From: Acidobacteriaceae bacterium | GTDB lineage: Bacteria > Acidobacteriota > Terriglobia > Terriglobales > Acidobacteriaceae | Direction: 5' to 3' | DNA length: 64,000 nucleotides | NCBI GenBank assembly: GCA_030041045.1 | Contig: JASHOQ010000032.1 | Coordinates: 38,531-102,530, forward strand | Part shown: positions 1-8,511 of the stretch, piece by piece | Layout of the letters: every line of letters begins with the position of its first letter | How positions within the stretch are numbered: position 1 is the stretch's first letter | The notes under the pieces: generated by a model | Database searches by the model: none | Seen by the model: the letters and a program-made list of their open reading frames with translations, nothing else | Told to the model about the DNA's origin: nothing | Program-made: the position numbers and the translations under genes

Positions 1-179
1 TGATGAATCGGCGCCTGGCTCCGGAGATCGAGACCGTTTTTCTGCAGCCCGCGGGGCGCTACTCGTTTGTGAGCTCGCGCATGGTGAAAGAGGTGTTCAG
101 CCTGCACGGCGACGTGAGCGGGCTCGTTCCCCCGAACGTGCTCAAGCGGCTTCGCGGGCGGATGAACCAGAGAGGATGA
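1..179 (+). CDS. coaD: Phosphopantetheine adenylyltransferase, C-terminal fragment
   Basis: Only the last ~58 codons lie in the window; the gene begins upstream and ends at TGA 177-179. The visible part contains YSFVSSRMVKEV followed by GDVSGLVPPNV, which is the conserved C-terminal block of CoaD (Y-S-x-[IV]-S-S-x-x-[VI]-K-E, then G-x-[VI]-x-x-[FL]-[VI]-P). CoaD transfers AMP from ATP to 4'-phosphopantetheine, the penultimate step of coenzyme A synthesis in the cytoplasm. The catalytic N-terminal HxGH motif is outside the window. It converges with the peptidase-permease gene that ends at 254; the 74 bp between show no clear terminator. The family call is strong from this C-terminal motif alone. 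Confidence 0.9.
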   Translation, partial: MNRRLAPEIETVFLQPAGRYSFVSSRMVKEVFSLHGDVSGLVPPNVLKRLRGRMNQRG

Positions 180-253
180 ATAATCTTCGCGATTGAAGGC
201 CAGAGGATTTGGGCACGCGGTTTCAGCGGCCTGATGGCTGCTGTTCCCTTCCC

Positions 254-3200
254 TCACTTCGCAATGTCGACCTTCTTGAGGTTGTCGTCGGGGACGCGGT
301 CGATGAGCAGAAGCAGCGGATCGACCCCGGCCTTGTCGGGCTTTTCGTCTGTGGTAAAGGTCCAGGTGCTTTGCTTGCCCGTCATGTGCTCGAGCTGGCG
401 CGCAAGGACCTTGCCGTAGCGGTTGCCCTTGGCCGGAGAAGCGAGCGCGCCCACCTCGATCCAGTCGTCCACGGGAACCTCCGTTTCAGCGCCTTTCTCG
501 TTGGCCTTGTATTTGCGCGTTTCCACGGTGACGGTTACGTCATATTTGCCGTCGGGGCGCTTTTTGGCCGTCGCCGTGATGCAGCGGTTCGAGAACAGCG
601 TGATGTCTTCGAACAGATCTTTGAGCAGGTACTGGTACTGAGGCGGCGTCTGCGATTTGAGCGCGTTGACCAGCGCCCATGATGCGGGATACGGCGGCGG
701 GTCGTACCGGTATTGCGCCAGCACCTGGCGCAGAGCCGTGTTGATGGCGTCCGCGCCGATCATCTGGCGCAGGTAATACATCACCACGCTGCCTTTCTGG
801 TAGTGGATGTAGCCCTGACTGGCTTCGACGCGCATGAGCGGGCGCTCCTTGAGCCGCTCCGTGCCGCGCGCACGCAGATACCCGTCCATCTCGTACTTCA
901 TGAACTTGCGCATGGCGTCAGGACCGTATTCCTTTTCCATCACCATGAGGGCCGAATACTGCGCCAGGGTCTCCGACAGCGAGGTTGCGCCCTCCATGTT
1001 GGCGCCCACAACCTGGTGCGCCCACCACTGGTGGCCCATTTCGTGGGCAACCACGTAGTAAACCATGTCGATGTCGTCGGGCTTTTCGATGTCGGCGATG
1101 AAGCCGATGGATTCCGAATACGGCATGGTGCCGGGGAAGGCCTGCGCAAAGCTGGCCACGCGGGGAAACTCCACGATGCGCGCCTGCTTGTCGTAATAGG
1201 GGCCGTAGTTCGTGGTGTAGTAGGCGAAGGATTTCTCCACCGAGTTGAGCATGCGGGGAACATTCCAGGGATGCTCAGGGAGGTAATAGACCTCGACGTC
1301 GATGCCGTTCCAGTTCTGGCGCGCGATGGTGAAGCGCGCGGAAATGAAGGAGTAAAAATTGAGCGCGAAGTGGTCGAGTTTGTATTCGTAGTAGTTGCGG
1401 CCGTCCTGCTGCCACTGGCGGATGAGCGAGCCGGGCGCGACCGCCATCTGGTCGGCGCTGGTGGAGATGACGGCATCGACGTTGACCCAGTCGGCGTTGT
1501 TGGCGATGTAGGAATTCATGCAATCGGCCGTGCAATTGGCCTCGAGCGCCGGCATGAGATCTTTTTCTTTGAGGCCGAAACGCTTGCGGTCGTTGGGATC
1601 GGTAAGCTCATTGCCGTCCTGGTAGCCGATCTGGGGCACGGTGCCGGAGTTGAAGAAGCTGCCGTTCTGCGCGATGCCGTTGAGGTTGAGCTGGTTCTCG
1701 AAGCCCTTGGGGTGAAGCTCGACATCGATGCTCATGGGGCGGACTTCGCCGGGCGCGAGGGCGGGCGCGATTTTGTAGATCTGGAAGCCGAGGCGCTTGT
1801 CGTCGGTGGTCAGCTTGGCACCTGGCAGCGAGAGGCTTTCCTGAAAGTTGCGGTCGGTGGTGATGTAAAGCGTGTCGATGGGATTGGCGGACTCATTTTT
1901 GACCTGCTGGACGCAGTGCAGGACCATCTCGCGGGTTGCAGGATACAACGCGAGATTGTATTGGACATTGATGATGCGCGGCTGAGGAAGGCCCAGGTAA
2001 CGCCTGTAATTCTTCTCGTAGTCGGCCTGGATCTTCTGATTGTCGTACTGGCTGTAGACGTGGTTCAGAACTTCGGTATTCCAGTAGACCCAGCCGCCGG
2101 CGAGGACGAATCCGACCGCGGAGGCCGCGGCAAAGAGGCGCATGGGCCCGCGGAAGCGCAGCGCAGCGTTGGCCAGGCGCACCTTCCAGCGCAGGTCCTT
2201 GCCACGCGGCCAAAGCAGAATGGCGGCGATCGCCAGCAGGACGCCGAAGAGCGACCAGTACGCGCTGAACCACCACCAGGACTGCATCCACGGCTGGTAG
2301 CCGAAGAAGTCGGAGTAGGTCATGTTGGGCTGGCCGCCGAACTGGACCATGTAAGTTGCTACGTGGAGCGGGCGCCAAATGAAGACGTTGGCGATGACGA
2401 AGCCGACGTAAGCGAAGTAGCCCACGTACTTGTTCGGCGAGACGACGTGGACGAAAAAGGCGAGGACGGCGAGGAAGGCGAAGCCGAGCAGATCCTGACC
2501 GAAGAGGGTTTCAATATAAACGCCCAACTGCAGGCGGGTATAGTGGTGCGCTAGCTGCACGCCGATGGCAATGAGCATGACCAGTAGCTGCAGCGAGGCC
2601 ATAGCGGTCATGAGGGCGATCAGCTTGGCAAGGAAGTTGGGCCACTCGGGGACGGGGAGCGCGTCGTTCACTTCGTCGATGCGCGCGTCGCGCTCCTCCC
2701 ACACCAGCAGGCCGGCGAAGAACGTGATAAGTGCGATGACGAAGAGATAAAAGGAGCCGGCAATCAGCTGCACCATCATGTAGGTGACGGGCCGCGTGGT
2801 GAGGCCGAATCCCTGGGTGGCGGTGAAGATGAGGGTGAGGACGCAGTTGAGCACAGCGAAGCAGGTGACCACGATGAAGACGACGGACTTGAAGAGGCGG
2901 CGATATTCGATGCGCACGATGCCGAAGAACTGGCGCAGGCGCGCGGCGGCGCCAAAGCTGAGCGTGGCCTTGGCAAGCAGCGCGGGGATGGGCTCCTGTG
3001 CGGTCGCGGGCCCGGGCGCGGACTGCTTCCCTGCCCCCCGGCCGGCGCGCTCAGAAAAGCTGAAGCGCCAGTAGACGAACGCGAAGATGAGCAGGCCGGC
3101 CGCAATCCAGATAATGCGGTTCCAGAGCAGGATGCCGGCGAGGCCGAGGACGTGCGTGTTCTTGTCGTCGACCGTCCAGTACTTGGTCATCAGGCCGAAA

Positions 3201-3841
3201 GCGTTGTTGCCAAAAGGATCGACGAGAGCGGCCAGTTTCTCATTTTCGAGTTTGCCCGTGAGGACGCCGGCGACGACGTCGGCGACGAGCAGCAGAAGAG
3301 CGCCGAGAAAGGAAACGATGGTCGAGCGCGAAAGCGCGGCGATGGTGAAGAGGATGGCGGCGATGAAAAAGGTGTTGGGCAGGGCAAAGTCGAGGATGCC
3401 CTTGAGGTGAGCCGACCAGAACACCGGGCCGAAGCGGTCGGTGTCGTTCCAGGGCGCGATTTTGGCCAGCAGCGCGCCCAGCGAGATGCCGAGCATGGGG
3501 ATGGTGGAGACCACGACGGAGCCGAAAAAGCGGCCGAGGAGGAAGTCGCGCTTGCGGATGGGTTTGGTGAAGATGACCTGGTTCATGTTGTACGCGAACT
3601 CGCGCGCCGCGGCCGAGTTGGCGAAGGCCGTGGTCATGAGCAGGGTGATGAACCAGAAAATGGAGTAATACTGCTCCACCACGAAGGGCGCGTTGCGCAA
3701 GGTGTTGCCGATGGCGCCGCCCACCTGGAACTGGTCAGTGCTCATGGCCAGAAGCACCATCAGGGTGACGATGCCGATGAAGACCCAGAGCATGACGGAG
3801 CGCAACCAGTAGCGAATCTCGAAGAAGAAGAAATAGAGCAT
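254..3841 (-). CDS. ABC transporter permease fused to M1-family metallopeptidase
   Basis: A 1195-residue protein. The first ~650 residues hold two blocks of hydrophobic segments resembling ABC-2 type permease halves, separated by a short polar linker near residues 270-310. The C-terminal ~500 residues are an M1 (gluzincin) aminopeptidase-like domain with HEMGH at about 933-937, followed by WWAHQ and a Glu about 20 residues further on (SETLAQYS), the expected zinc ligands. The spacing to the Glu is one residue longer than in classical M1 enzymes. ATG start at 3841. It sits 11 bp downstream of the ATPase gene on the same strand, so the two very likely form one transporter complex. Such permease-M1 fusions are known from Bacteroidota and Acidobacteriota genomes; the substrate is unknown. 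The peptidase domain is inferred to lie outside the cytoplasmic membrane, by analogy. Confidence 0.88.
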   Translation of the reverse strand: MLYFFFFEIRYWLRSVMLWVFIGIVTLMVLLAMSTDQFQVGGAIGNTLRNAPFVVEQYYSIFWFITLLMTTAFANSAAAREFAYNMNQVIFTKPIRKRDFLLGRFFGSVVVSTIPMLGISLGALLAKIAPWNDTDRFGPVFWSAHLKGILDFALPNTFFIAAILFTIAALSRSTIVSFLGALLLLVADVVAGVLTGKLENEKLAALVDPFGNNAFGLMTKYWTVDDKNTHVLGLAGILLWNRIIWIAAGLLIFAFVYWRFSFSERAGRGAGKQSAPGPATAQEPIPALLAKATLSFGAAARLRQFFGIVRIEYRRLFKSVVFIVVTCFAVLNCVLTLIFTATQGFGLTTRPVTYMMVQLIAGSFYLFVIALITFFAGLLVWEERDARIDEVNDALPVPEWPNFLAKLIALMTAMASLQLLVMLIAIGVQLAHHYTRLQLGVYIETLFGQDLLGFAFLAVLAFFVHVVSPNKYVGYFAYVGFVIANVFIWRPLHVATYMVQFGGQPNMTYSDFFGYQPWMQSWWWFSAYWSLFGVLLAIAAILLWPRGKDLRWKVRLANAALRFRGPMRLFAAASAVGFVLAGGWVYWNTEVLNHVYSQYDNQKIQADYEKNYRRYLGLPQPRIINVQYNLALYPATREMVLHCVQQVKNESANPIDTLYITTDRNFQESLSLPGAKLTTDDKRLGFQIYKIAPALAPGEVRPMSIDVELHPKGFENQLNLNGIAQNGSFFNSGTVPQIGYQDGNELTDPNDRKRFGLKEKDLMPALEANCTADCMNSYIANNADWVNVDAVISTSADQMAVAPGSLIRQWQQDGRNYYEYKLDHFALNFYSFISARFTIARQNWNGIDVEVYYLPEHPWNVPRMLNSVEKSFAYYTTNYGPYYDKQARIVEFPRVASFAQAFPGTMPYSESIGFIADIEKPDDIDMVYYVVAHEMGHQWWAHQVVGANMEGATSLSETLAQYSALMVMEKEYGPDAMRKFMKYEMDGYLRARGTERLKERPLMRVEASQGYIHYQKGSVVMYYLRQMIGADAINTALRQVLAQYRYDPPPYPASWALVNALKSQTPPQYQYLLKDLFEDITLFSNRCITATAKKRPDGKYDVTVTVETRKYKANEKGAETEVPVDDWIEVGALASPAKGNRYGKVLARQLEHMTGKQSTWTFTTDEKPDKAGVDPLLLLIDRVPDDNLKKVDIAK

Positions 3842-3852
3842 GGCGCCGTCTC

Positions 3853-4743
3853 CTAGTTATTCAGTCCCGCAATGCGCGAGAAAAAGACATCCTCGAGATC
3901 GGGAGCCACGGGAACAAAGCCCTCTTCCGGCAGCGAATCCGCATAGACGTGAATCTGCGGGCGCCCGGCGACCAGCTTGTTGGAGATGACGTGCATGCGG
4001 CTGGAATAATCCTTGACGAGTTCGCGCTCGACGGATTTGCGCCAGACCTTGCCTTCGAGGCTGAGCACGGCGCGATCAGGCGCTCCGGTAAAGAGCACTT
4101 TACCGAGATGAATGATGGCCATGTTGCTGCAGAGGTCCATCACATCTTCGACGATGTGCGTGGAGAGGATGACGATGACGTTGTCGCCAATCTCCGAGAT
4201 CAGGTTGTAGAAGCGGTTGCGCTCGCCGGGATCGAGGCCTGCGGTGGGCTCGTCGACGATAAGGAGCTGGGGATTGCCGATAAGCGCCTGGGCGATGCCG
4301 AAGCGCTGGCGCATGCCGCCGGAGTAGCCGGTGAGGCGCTTCTTGCGGTGCTCCCACAGATTCACGCGATGCAGGAGCTCGTGCACCGTCTCCTTGCGCT
4401 GCTTGCGGTTGACCATGCCCTTGAGCAGCGCCACCTGGTCGAGCATCTCTTCGGCGTTGACGCGGGGGTAGACGCCGAAGTCCTGAGGCAGATAGCCGAG
4501 GATGCGGCGCACTTCGTCTTTTGAGCGGAGCACGTCGAGCGAGCCGAGCCCGGGCCGGTCGAGATGGATGGAGCCCGAATCCGGCTCCTGAAGTGTCGCG
4601 ATGGTGCGCATAAGCGTGGATTTGCCGGCGCCGTTGGGGCCGAGGAGGCCAAAGAGGCCGCAGGGGATGGTAAGGGTGACATTATCGAGGGCGCGCACGC
4701 CCCCTTTGTAAACCTTGGCGAGGCCTTCGATGCGAAGCTCCAT
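3853..4743 (-). CDS. ABC transporter ATP-binding protein
   Basis: A 296-residue ABC ATPase. Walker A is GPNGAGKST (about residue 35), the signature is YSGGMRQRFG, Walker B is LLIVDEPTAGLDPG, and the switch His follows in LSTHIVEDV. The ~75 residues after the core form a C-terminal extension common in ABC-2 export ATPases. ATG start at 4743. The gene is first in a two-gene unit with the permease-peptidase fusion 11 bp downstream. It should energise that membrane partner; whether the complex exports a substrate or acts mechanically on the peptidase domain cannot be read from sequence. The 222 bp upstream to the divergent aminotransferase must hold both promoters. Confidence 0.93.
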   Translation of the reverse strand: MELRIEGLAKVYKGGVRALDNVTLTIPCGLFGLLGPNGAGKSTLMRTIATLQEPDSGSIHLDRPGLGSLDVLRSKDEVRRILGYLPQDFGVYPRVNAEEMLDQVALLKGMVNRKQRKETVHELLHRVNLWEHRKKRLTGYSGGMRQRFGIAQALIGNPQLLIVDEPTAGLDPGERNRFYNLISEIGDNVIVILSTHIVEDVMDLCSNMAIIHLGKVLFTGAPDRAVLSLEGKVWRKSVERELVKDYSSRMHVISNKLVAGRPQIHVYADSLPEEGFVPVAPDLEDVFFSRIAGLNN

Positions 4744-4965
4744 GGCCGGCGAGTCCTCCCGTTGCGGTGGGCGATGCGGTTGTGAGGCAGATCGCTAGCG
4801 CGCGATGCCTCTGGGCAAAAGGCGCGCGGAAGATAACGCGTTTTGAAATAGTACGTGAGCGGGGCGGGAAAAGTGTCATCAAAATGAGAGAAATTTGACG
4901 AGTGGTGCAGGCGATTCGCTTCAACAAGCTTTTGCGATTCAGGAAAATTCTGTCAAGATAGAACT

Positions 4966-6159
4966 ATGACAGTCACTGCTTCGCAAGTCTTTGCCGACCG
5001 TATTGGCCGCATCGAGGTTTCCGCAACCATGGCCGTGGCCGCAGAAGCGGCCAAGCTGCGCGCGCAGGGCGCCAACCTGGTGGATTTCGGTGCCGGCGAG
5101 CCGCATTTCGCCACGCCGCGGCACATCAAGGACGCGGCCATCGCCGCCATTGACGCAAATTTTACGCGCTATACCGTGGTGGCGGGCATTCCCGACCTGC
5201 GCAGGGCCATCGTGGAGCGGCACGCATGCGACTTCGGCTCCGACTACTCGGTCGACGAGGCCATCTTCACCACCGGCGGCAAGCAGGCGCTGTTCAACGC
5301 CATTCAAATCCTCGTCGATCATGGCGACGAGGTGATTCTTCCCGTTCCCTATTGGGTGAGCTTCAAAGACATCATCCAGTACGCGGGCGGCACGGTGCTG
5401 TATCTCGAAACCAGCGAGGGAGAGAACTTCCGCATCCGGCCGGAAGCGATTGAGGCGGCGATTACCCCGCGGACGAAAGCGATCATTCTGAATTCGCCGT
5501 CGAACCCGGCGGGCTCCGTGGTTTCCGCCGCGGACCTCGAGCGCATTGTTTCGCTCGCGCACAAGCGGAATATTTTTCTGCTTCTCGACGAGTGCTACGT
5601 TTACCTCAACTATGCCGGCAAGCCGGTGAGTGGAGGATCGTTTCCGTGGGCCAAGGAGCACGTGGTCATCCTGGGCTCGCTCTCCAAGACCTACGCCATG
5701 ACCGGCTGGCGCGCGGGGTATGCGCTGGCATCGAAGGCGGTGGTGGCCAACCTGAGCAAGCTGCAGTCGCAATCGACCTCGAATGCGAGCAGCGTTGTGC
5801 AGAAGGCGGCGATTGCGGCGCTGTCCGGGCCGCAGCAGTGCGTGAGCGAGTTTCGCGCGGAGTTCCTGTCGTTGCGCGACCACATGCTTGCGCGCCTCAA
5901 CGAGATTCCCGGCGTAACCTGCACCAAGCCGGAGGGCGCGTTCTACGTCTACCCCAACATCGGCGCGTATCTGGGCAAGGGCGGCGTGCGCACGGCCACG
6001 GAGCTGGCCACGCGGCTGCTGCACGAGGCGCATGTGGTGACGGTGCCGGGCGAGGCCTTCGGAACCGGCGAGCATATTCGCTTGTCGTACCCGGTGACGA
6101 AAGAGAACATCGACGAGGGCACGCGGCGTATGAAGGATTTCTTGTTGGCGTTGACTTAG
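4966..6159 (+). CDS. Class I pyridoxal-phosphate aminotransferase, aspartate aminotransferase type
   Basis: A 397-residue fold-type I aminotransferase. The PLP-binding Lys lies in SLSKTYAMTGWRAGY, typical of the Ib subgroup of aspartate aminotransferases. Other conserved elements are TTGGKQALFNA, NSPSNPAGSV, LLDECYVYL, and the C-terminal substrate-binding Arg in RLSY. The length is normal. The expected reaction is L-aspartate + 2-oxoglutarate to oxaloacetate + L-glutamate; Ib enzymes may also use prephenate or aromatic keto acids, so substrate range is uncertain. It is transcribed alone, divergent from the ABC unit, with a terminator-like hairpin 20 bp after the stop. Confidence 0.9.
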   Translation: MTVTASQVFADRIGRIEVSATMAVAAEAAKLRAQGANLVDFGAGEPHFATPRHIKDAAIAAIDANFTRYTVVAGIPDLRRAIVERHACDFGSDYSVDEAIFTTGGKQALFNAIQILVDHGDEVILPVPYWVSFKDIIQYAGGTVLYLETSEGENFRIRPEAIEAAITPRTKAIILNSPSNPAGSVVSAADLERIVSLAHKRNIFLLLDECYVYLNYAGKPVSGGSFPWAKEHVVILGSLSKTYAMTGWRAGYALASKAVVANLSKLQSQSTSNASSVVQKAAIAALSGPQQCVSEFRAEFLSLRDHMLARLNEIPGVTCTKPEGAFYVYPNIGAYLGKGGVRTATELATRLLHEAHVVTVPGEAFGTGEHIRLSYPVTKENIDEGTRRMKDFLLALT

Positions 6160-6179
6160 CTTTTGGGACGCGGACGAAG

Positions 6180-6212
6180 CGCCGGGGCCTGAGGCTCCGG
6201 CGTTGCTTTTTT
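6180..6212 (+). terminator. Rho-independent terminator after the aminotransferase
   Basis: A 10-bp stem (CGCCGGGGCC / GGCTCCGGCG, one mismatch) with a TGA loop is followed by TTGCTTTTTT. It lies 20 bp after the aminotransferase stop and just before the convergent end of the site-2 protease gene. Confidence 0.75.
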
Positions 6213-6215
6213 CCT

Positions 6216-7166
6216 TCAGGAGGCCCGTTCAGACGAAGCCGGATGAGGGATCTGGCCGGCGGGAGCAGCACCAGCGTACCACTGGCTCAAGGGACGGCGC
6301 TCGAAACAATAGATGCACATGGTGGTGTCGAAGCGGGCGCCGCAATGGGGGCAGACGCCGCCGGTCGCAAAGGTGTCGAAATTCTGGCGGCAGTGCGAGC
6401 AGCGCCAGAGCGCGGCCAACGGCGGCGCTTCACGGCATGCGGGGCAGGCGAAGCCGGGACGGCGCGGGAGCTTTTCGTTGCGGATGAGGACGCGCGCAGC
6501 CTTGAGCCCGCCCCAGCAGCTCATCAGCAGGTAGCCGCCCATCACGAGGCCCCAGACTGAGCGCCCAATCAGCGCGAGGACGAGATAGACGATGAGCCCG
6601 ATGAAGCCGATGACGGTGGCCGCGGCGAGCGAGCGGCCGCGGCCGAGTAAGAACCACAGGAGCGAACGGAGAATCTGGCCGCCATCGAGGGGATAAATGG
6701 GCAGCAGATTGAATCCGAGCAAAACGCCGTTGATCCACGTGACGCCATAGAAGTACTGGAATAGATCGGGATGCGAAAGCGGCCATCCGGCGGCAACGGC
6801 CTGGAAGTAGGCAAAGAGTGTCACCGGCAGAAGCGCCACGTTGACCAGCGGCCCTGCGGCGAGGCTCCAAAGCTGGGCGCCGGGGCGCTGGGGCGGATTG
6901 ACGTAGGCCACGCCGCCCAGAGGCCAGAGCATGATGCGCTCGGCTTTGCCGCCCACCGAGCGGCAGGCCAGGGCATGACCGAACTCGTGCAGCAGCACGA
7001 TGATGAAGAGGGTGAGGTACTCGAGGACGTTCCAGGAGATGGAGGAGTAGCGGCCCCGCCAGGCCTCGATCTCGATGACGGCCACCAGGAACCAGGACCA
7101 GTGCAGAAAAACGTCGATTCCGGCAACTCGAAACAGATGCAGCGAACCCTGGCGGAGAGACGGCAT
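6216..7166 (-). CDS. Site-2 protease family (M50) membrane metalloprotease with C-terminal zinc ribbons
   Basis: A polytopic membrane protein of 316 residues. HEFGH within VLLHEFGHALACR supplies two zinc ligands and the catalytic Glu; NLLPIYPLDGGQ carries the conserved S2P Asp. These are the two signature motifs of M50 intramembrane proteases. The last ~90 residues are cysteine-rich with CPAC, CSHC, CPHC and CIYC pairs, suggesting two zinc ribbons, which most bacterial S2P homologues lack. The ATG at 7166 (MPSLRQG) is preferred: a longer frame from 7295 would overlap the divergent manC start and adds a non-conserved leader. The substrate is unknown; the family commonly releases anti-sigma factors or clears signal peptides. 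Confidence 0.85.
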   Translation of the reverse strand: MPSLRQGSLHLFRVAGIDVFLHWSWFLVAVIEIEAWRGRYSSISWNVLEYLTLFIIVLLHEFGHALACRSVGGKAERIMLWPLGGVAYVNPPQRPGAQLWSLAAGPLVNVALLPVTLFAYFQAVAAGWPLSHPDLFQYFYGVTWINGVLLGFNLLPIYPLDGGQILRSLLWFLLGRGRSLAAATVIGFIGLIVYLVLALIGRSVWGLVMGGYLLMSCWGGLKAARVLIRNEKLPRRPGFACPACREAPPLAALWRCSHCRQNFDTFATGGVCPHCGARFDTTMCIYCFERRPLSQWYAGAAPAGQIPHPASSERAS

Positions 7167-7282
7167 TTTGAATAGCTTACCGCATTTAAAGATGACGGCG
7201 GGCCAGGCGCGGGCGAATTCTGGCAGAATAGCGGGGACATCCCTGTGCAAACCCGGCGCGGGTCGGGTAGGATGTTTCTTCA

Positions 7283-8401
7283 ATGTTAAAGCCAATCGAT
7301 TTTCGGCCCGTGATACTTGCCGGGGGTAGCGGGACCCGATTCTGGCCGCGCTCGCGCCGCGCCCGCGCCAAGCAGGTGCTGGCGCTGGACGGCGAGAAGA
7401 GCATGATCCAGCAAACCGTGGAGCGGCTGAAGCCGCTGGCCGGGTTGGACAAGACCTGGATCGTTACCAACGAGTTTCTGGCGCAGGAGATTGCGGACCA
7501 GTTGCCGGGACTGCCGGCGGAGCAGATTGTGCAGGAGCCGGTGGCGCGCAACACCGCGCCGGCCTGCGGGCTGGCCGCATTCCTCATCGAGAAGTTGAAT
7601 CCCGATGCCGTGCTGGGCGTGTTTCCCTCCGACCACGTGATCGCCGACGAGCCGCGCTTTCTCAAAGCGCTGCAAAAGGGAATCAAGCTGGCCGCGGCCG
7701 GCGAAAACATTGTGGTGCTGGGAATTGAGCCGGTGCGCGCCGAGACCGGGTACGGCTATATCGAGACCGGCGACCTGGCCCAGGACGATTCTGCGCTGCA
7801 CGTGCGCCGGTTCACGGAGAAGCCGAACCAGAATCGCGCCGAGGAGTTTGTGGCCGCAGGCAGCTACTACTGGAACTCGGGGATGTTCTTGTGGAGCGCG
7901 CGCACGCTGGCCAACGCGGTGCGCGAGCATCTGCCGGAGACAGCGCCGCTGCTCGAGGGCATTGCCGCCACGTGGGGCACGCACAATTTCGAAGAGACGT
8001 TCCGCGCGCTTTACCCCAAGTGCGAAAACATCAGCGTGGATTACGCGGTGCTGGAGCCGCGCTCGGCCAAGGGCGAGCACCTTTCCAATCTTTACTGCCT
8101 GCCGGCCGAATTCAGCTGGAACGACCTGGGCTCGTGGGCTTCGCTTTACGAGTACCAGCTGGAGACGCGGCTGCGCGGCGACCCGGAAGGCAACGTGGCC
8201 GATACCGGCGGGCACATGGCCATCGAGGCCAGTGACAATTACATCTTCAGCCCCAAGAAGTTTGTGGCGCTGGTGGGCGTGGAGAACCTGGTGGTGGTGG
8301 ACACGGAGGATGCGCTGCTGATCGCCCACCGCGACCACTCGCAGGACGTGGGCAAGATCGTCAAGGAACTGGGGCTGACAGGGAAGAACGAGCTGCTCTA
8401 G
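7283..8401 (+). CDS. manC: Mannose-1-phosphate guanylyltransferase
   Basis: A 372-residue sugar-nucleotide transferase. The N-terminal VILAGGSGTRFWPRSR is the GTP-binding signature of GDP-mannose pyrophosphorylases; FTEKP and the YYWNSGMFLW block are further family motifs. It makes GDP-mannose from GTP and mannose-1-phosphate. It is the short form without the phosphomannose-isomerase cupin domain of long ManC/AlgA proteins. A GGTAGGA element precedes the ATG. GDP-mannose is the precursor for the GDP-mannose epimerase at 28221-29204, so this gene probably feeds the polysaccharide locus despite lying about 14 kb away. Confidence 0.9.
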   Translation: MLKPIDFRPVILAGGSGTRFWPRSRRARAKQVLALDGEKSMIQQTVERLKPLAGLDKTWIVTNEFLAQEIADQLPGLPAEQIVQEPVARNTAPACGLAAFLIEKLNPDAVLGVFPSDHVIADEPRFLKALQKGIKLAAAGENIVVLGIEPVRAETGYGYIETGDLAQDDSALHVRRFTEKPNQNRAEEFVAAGSYYWNSGMFLWSARTLANAVREHLPETAPLLEGIAATWGTHNFEETFRALYPKCENISVDYAVLEPRSAKGEHLSNLYCLPAEFSWNDLGSWASLYEYQLETRLRGDPEGNVADTGGHMAIEASDNYIFSPKKFVALVGVENLVVVDTEDALLIAHRDHSQDVGKIVKELGLTGKNELL

Positions 8402-8511
8402 GCAGCTCTCCCATCCGGCTCCCGGTCAAGCATCCGCAAAAGCTCCTCCTTTACAGGGCTGTACAATTCTTGCGTAGCTCGGCGTGCTCCTGTGCCTGAG
8501 CGGAGTGGCAA

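Noticed and set aside
713..2554. A 613-codon plus-strand frame
   Set aside because: Antisense to the M1 peptidase domain that carries the HEMGH motif; the composition is that of a mirrored frame.
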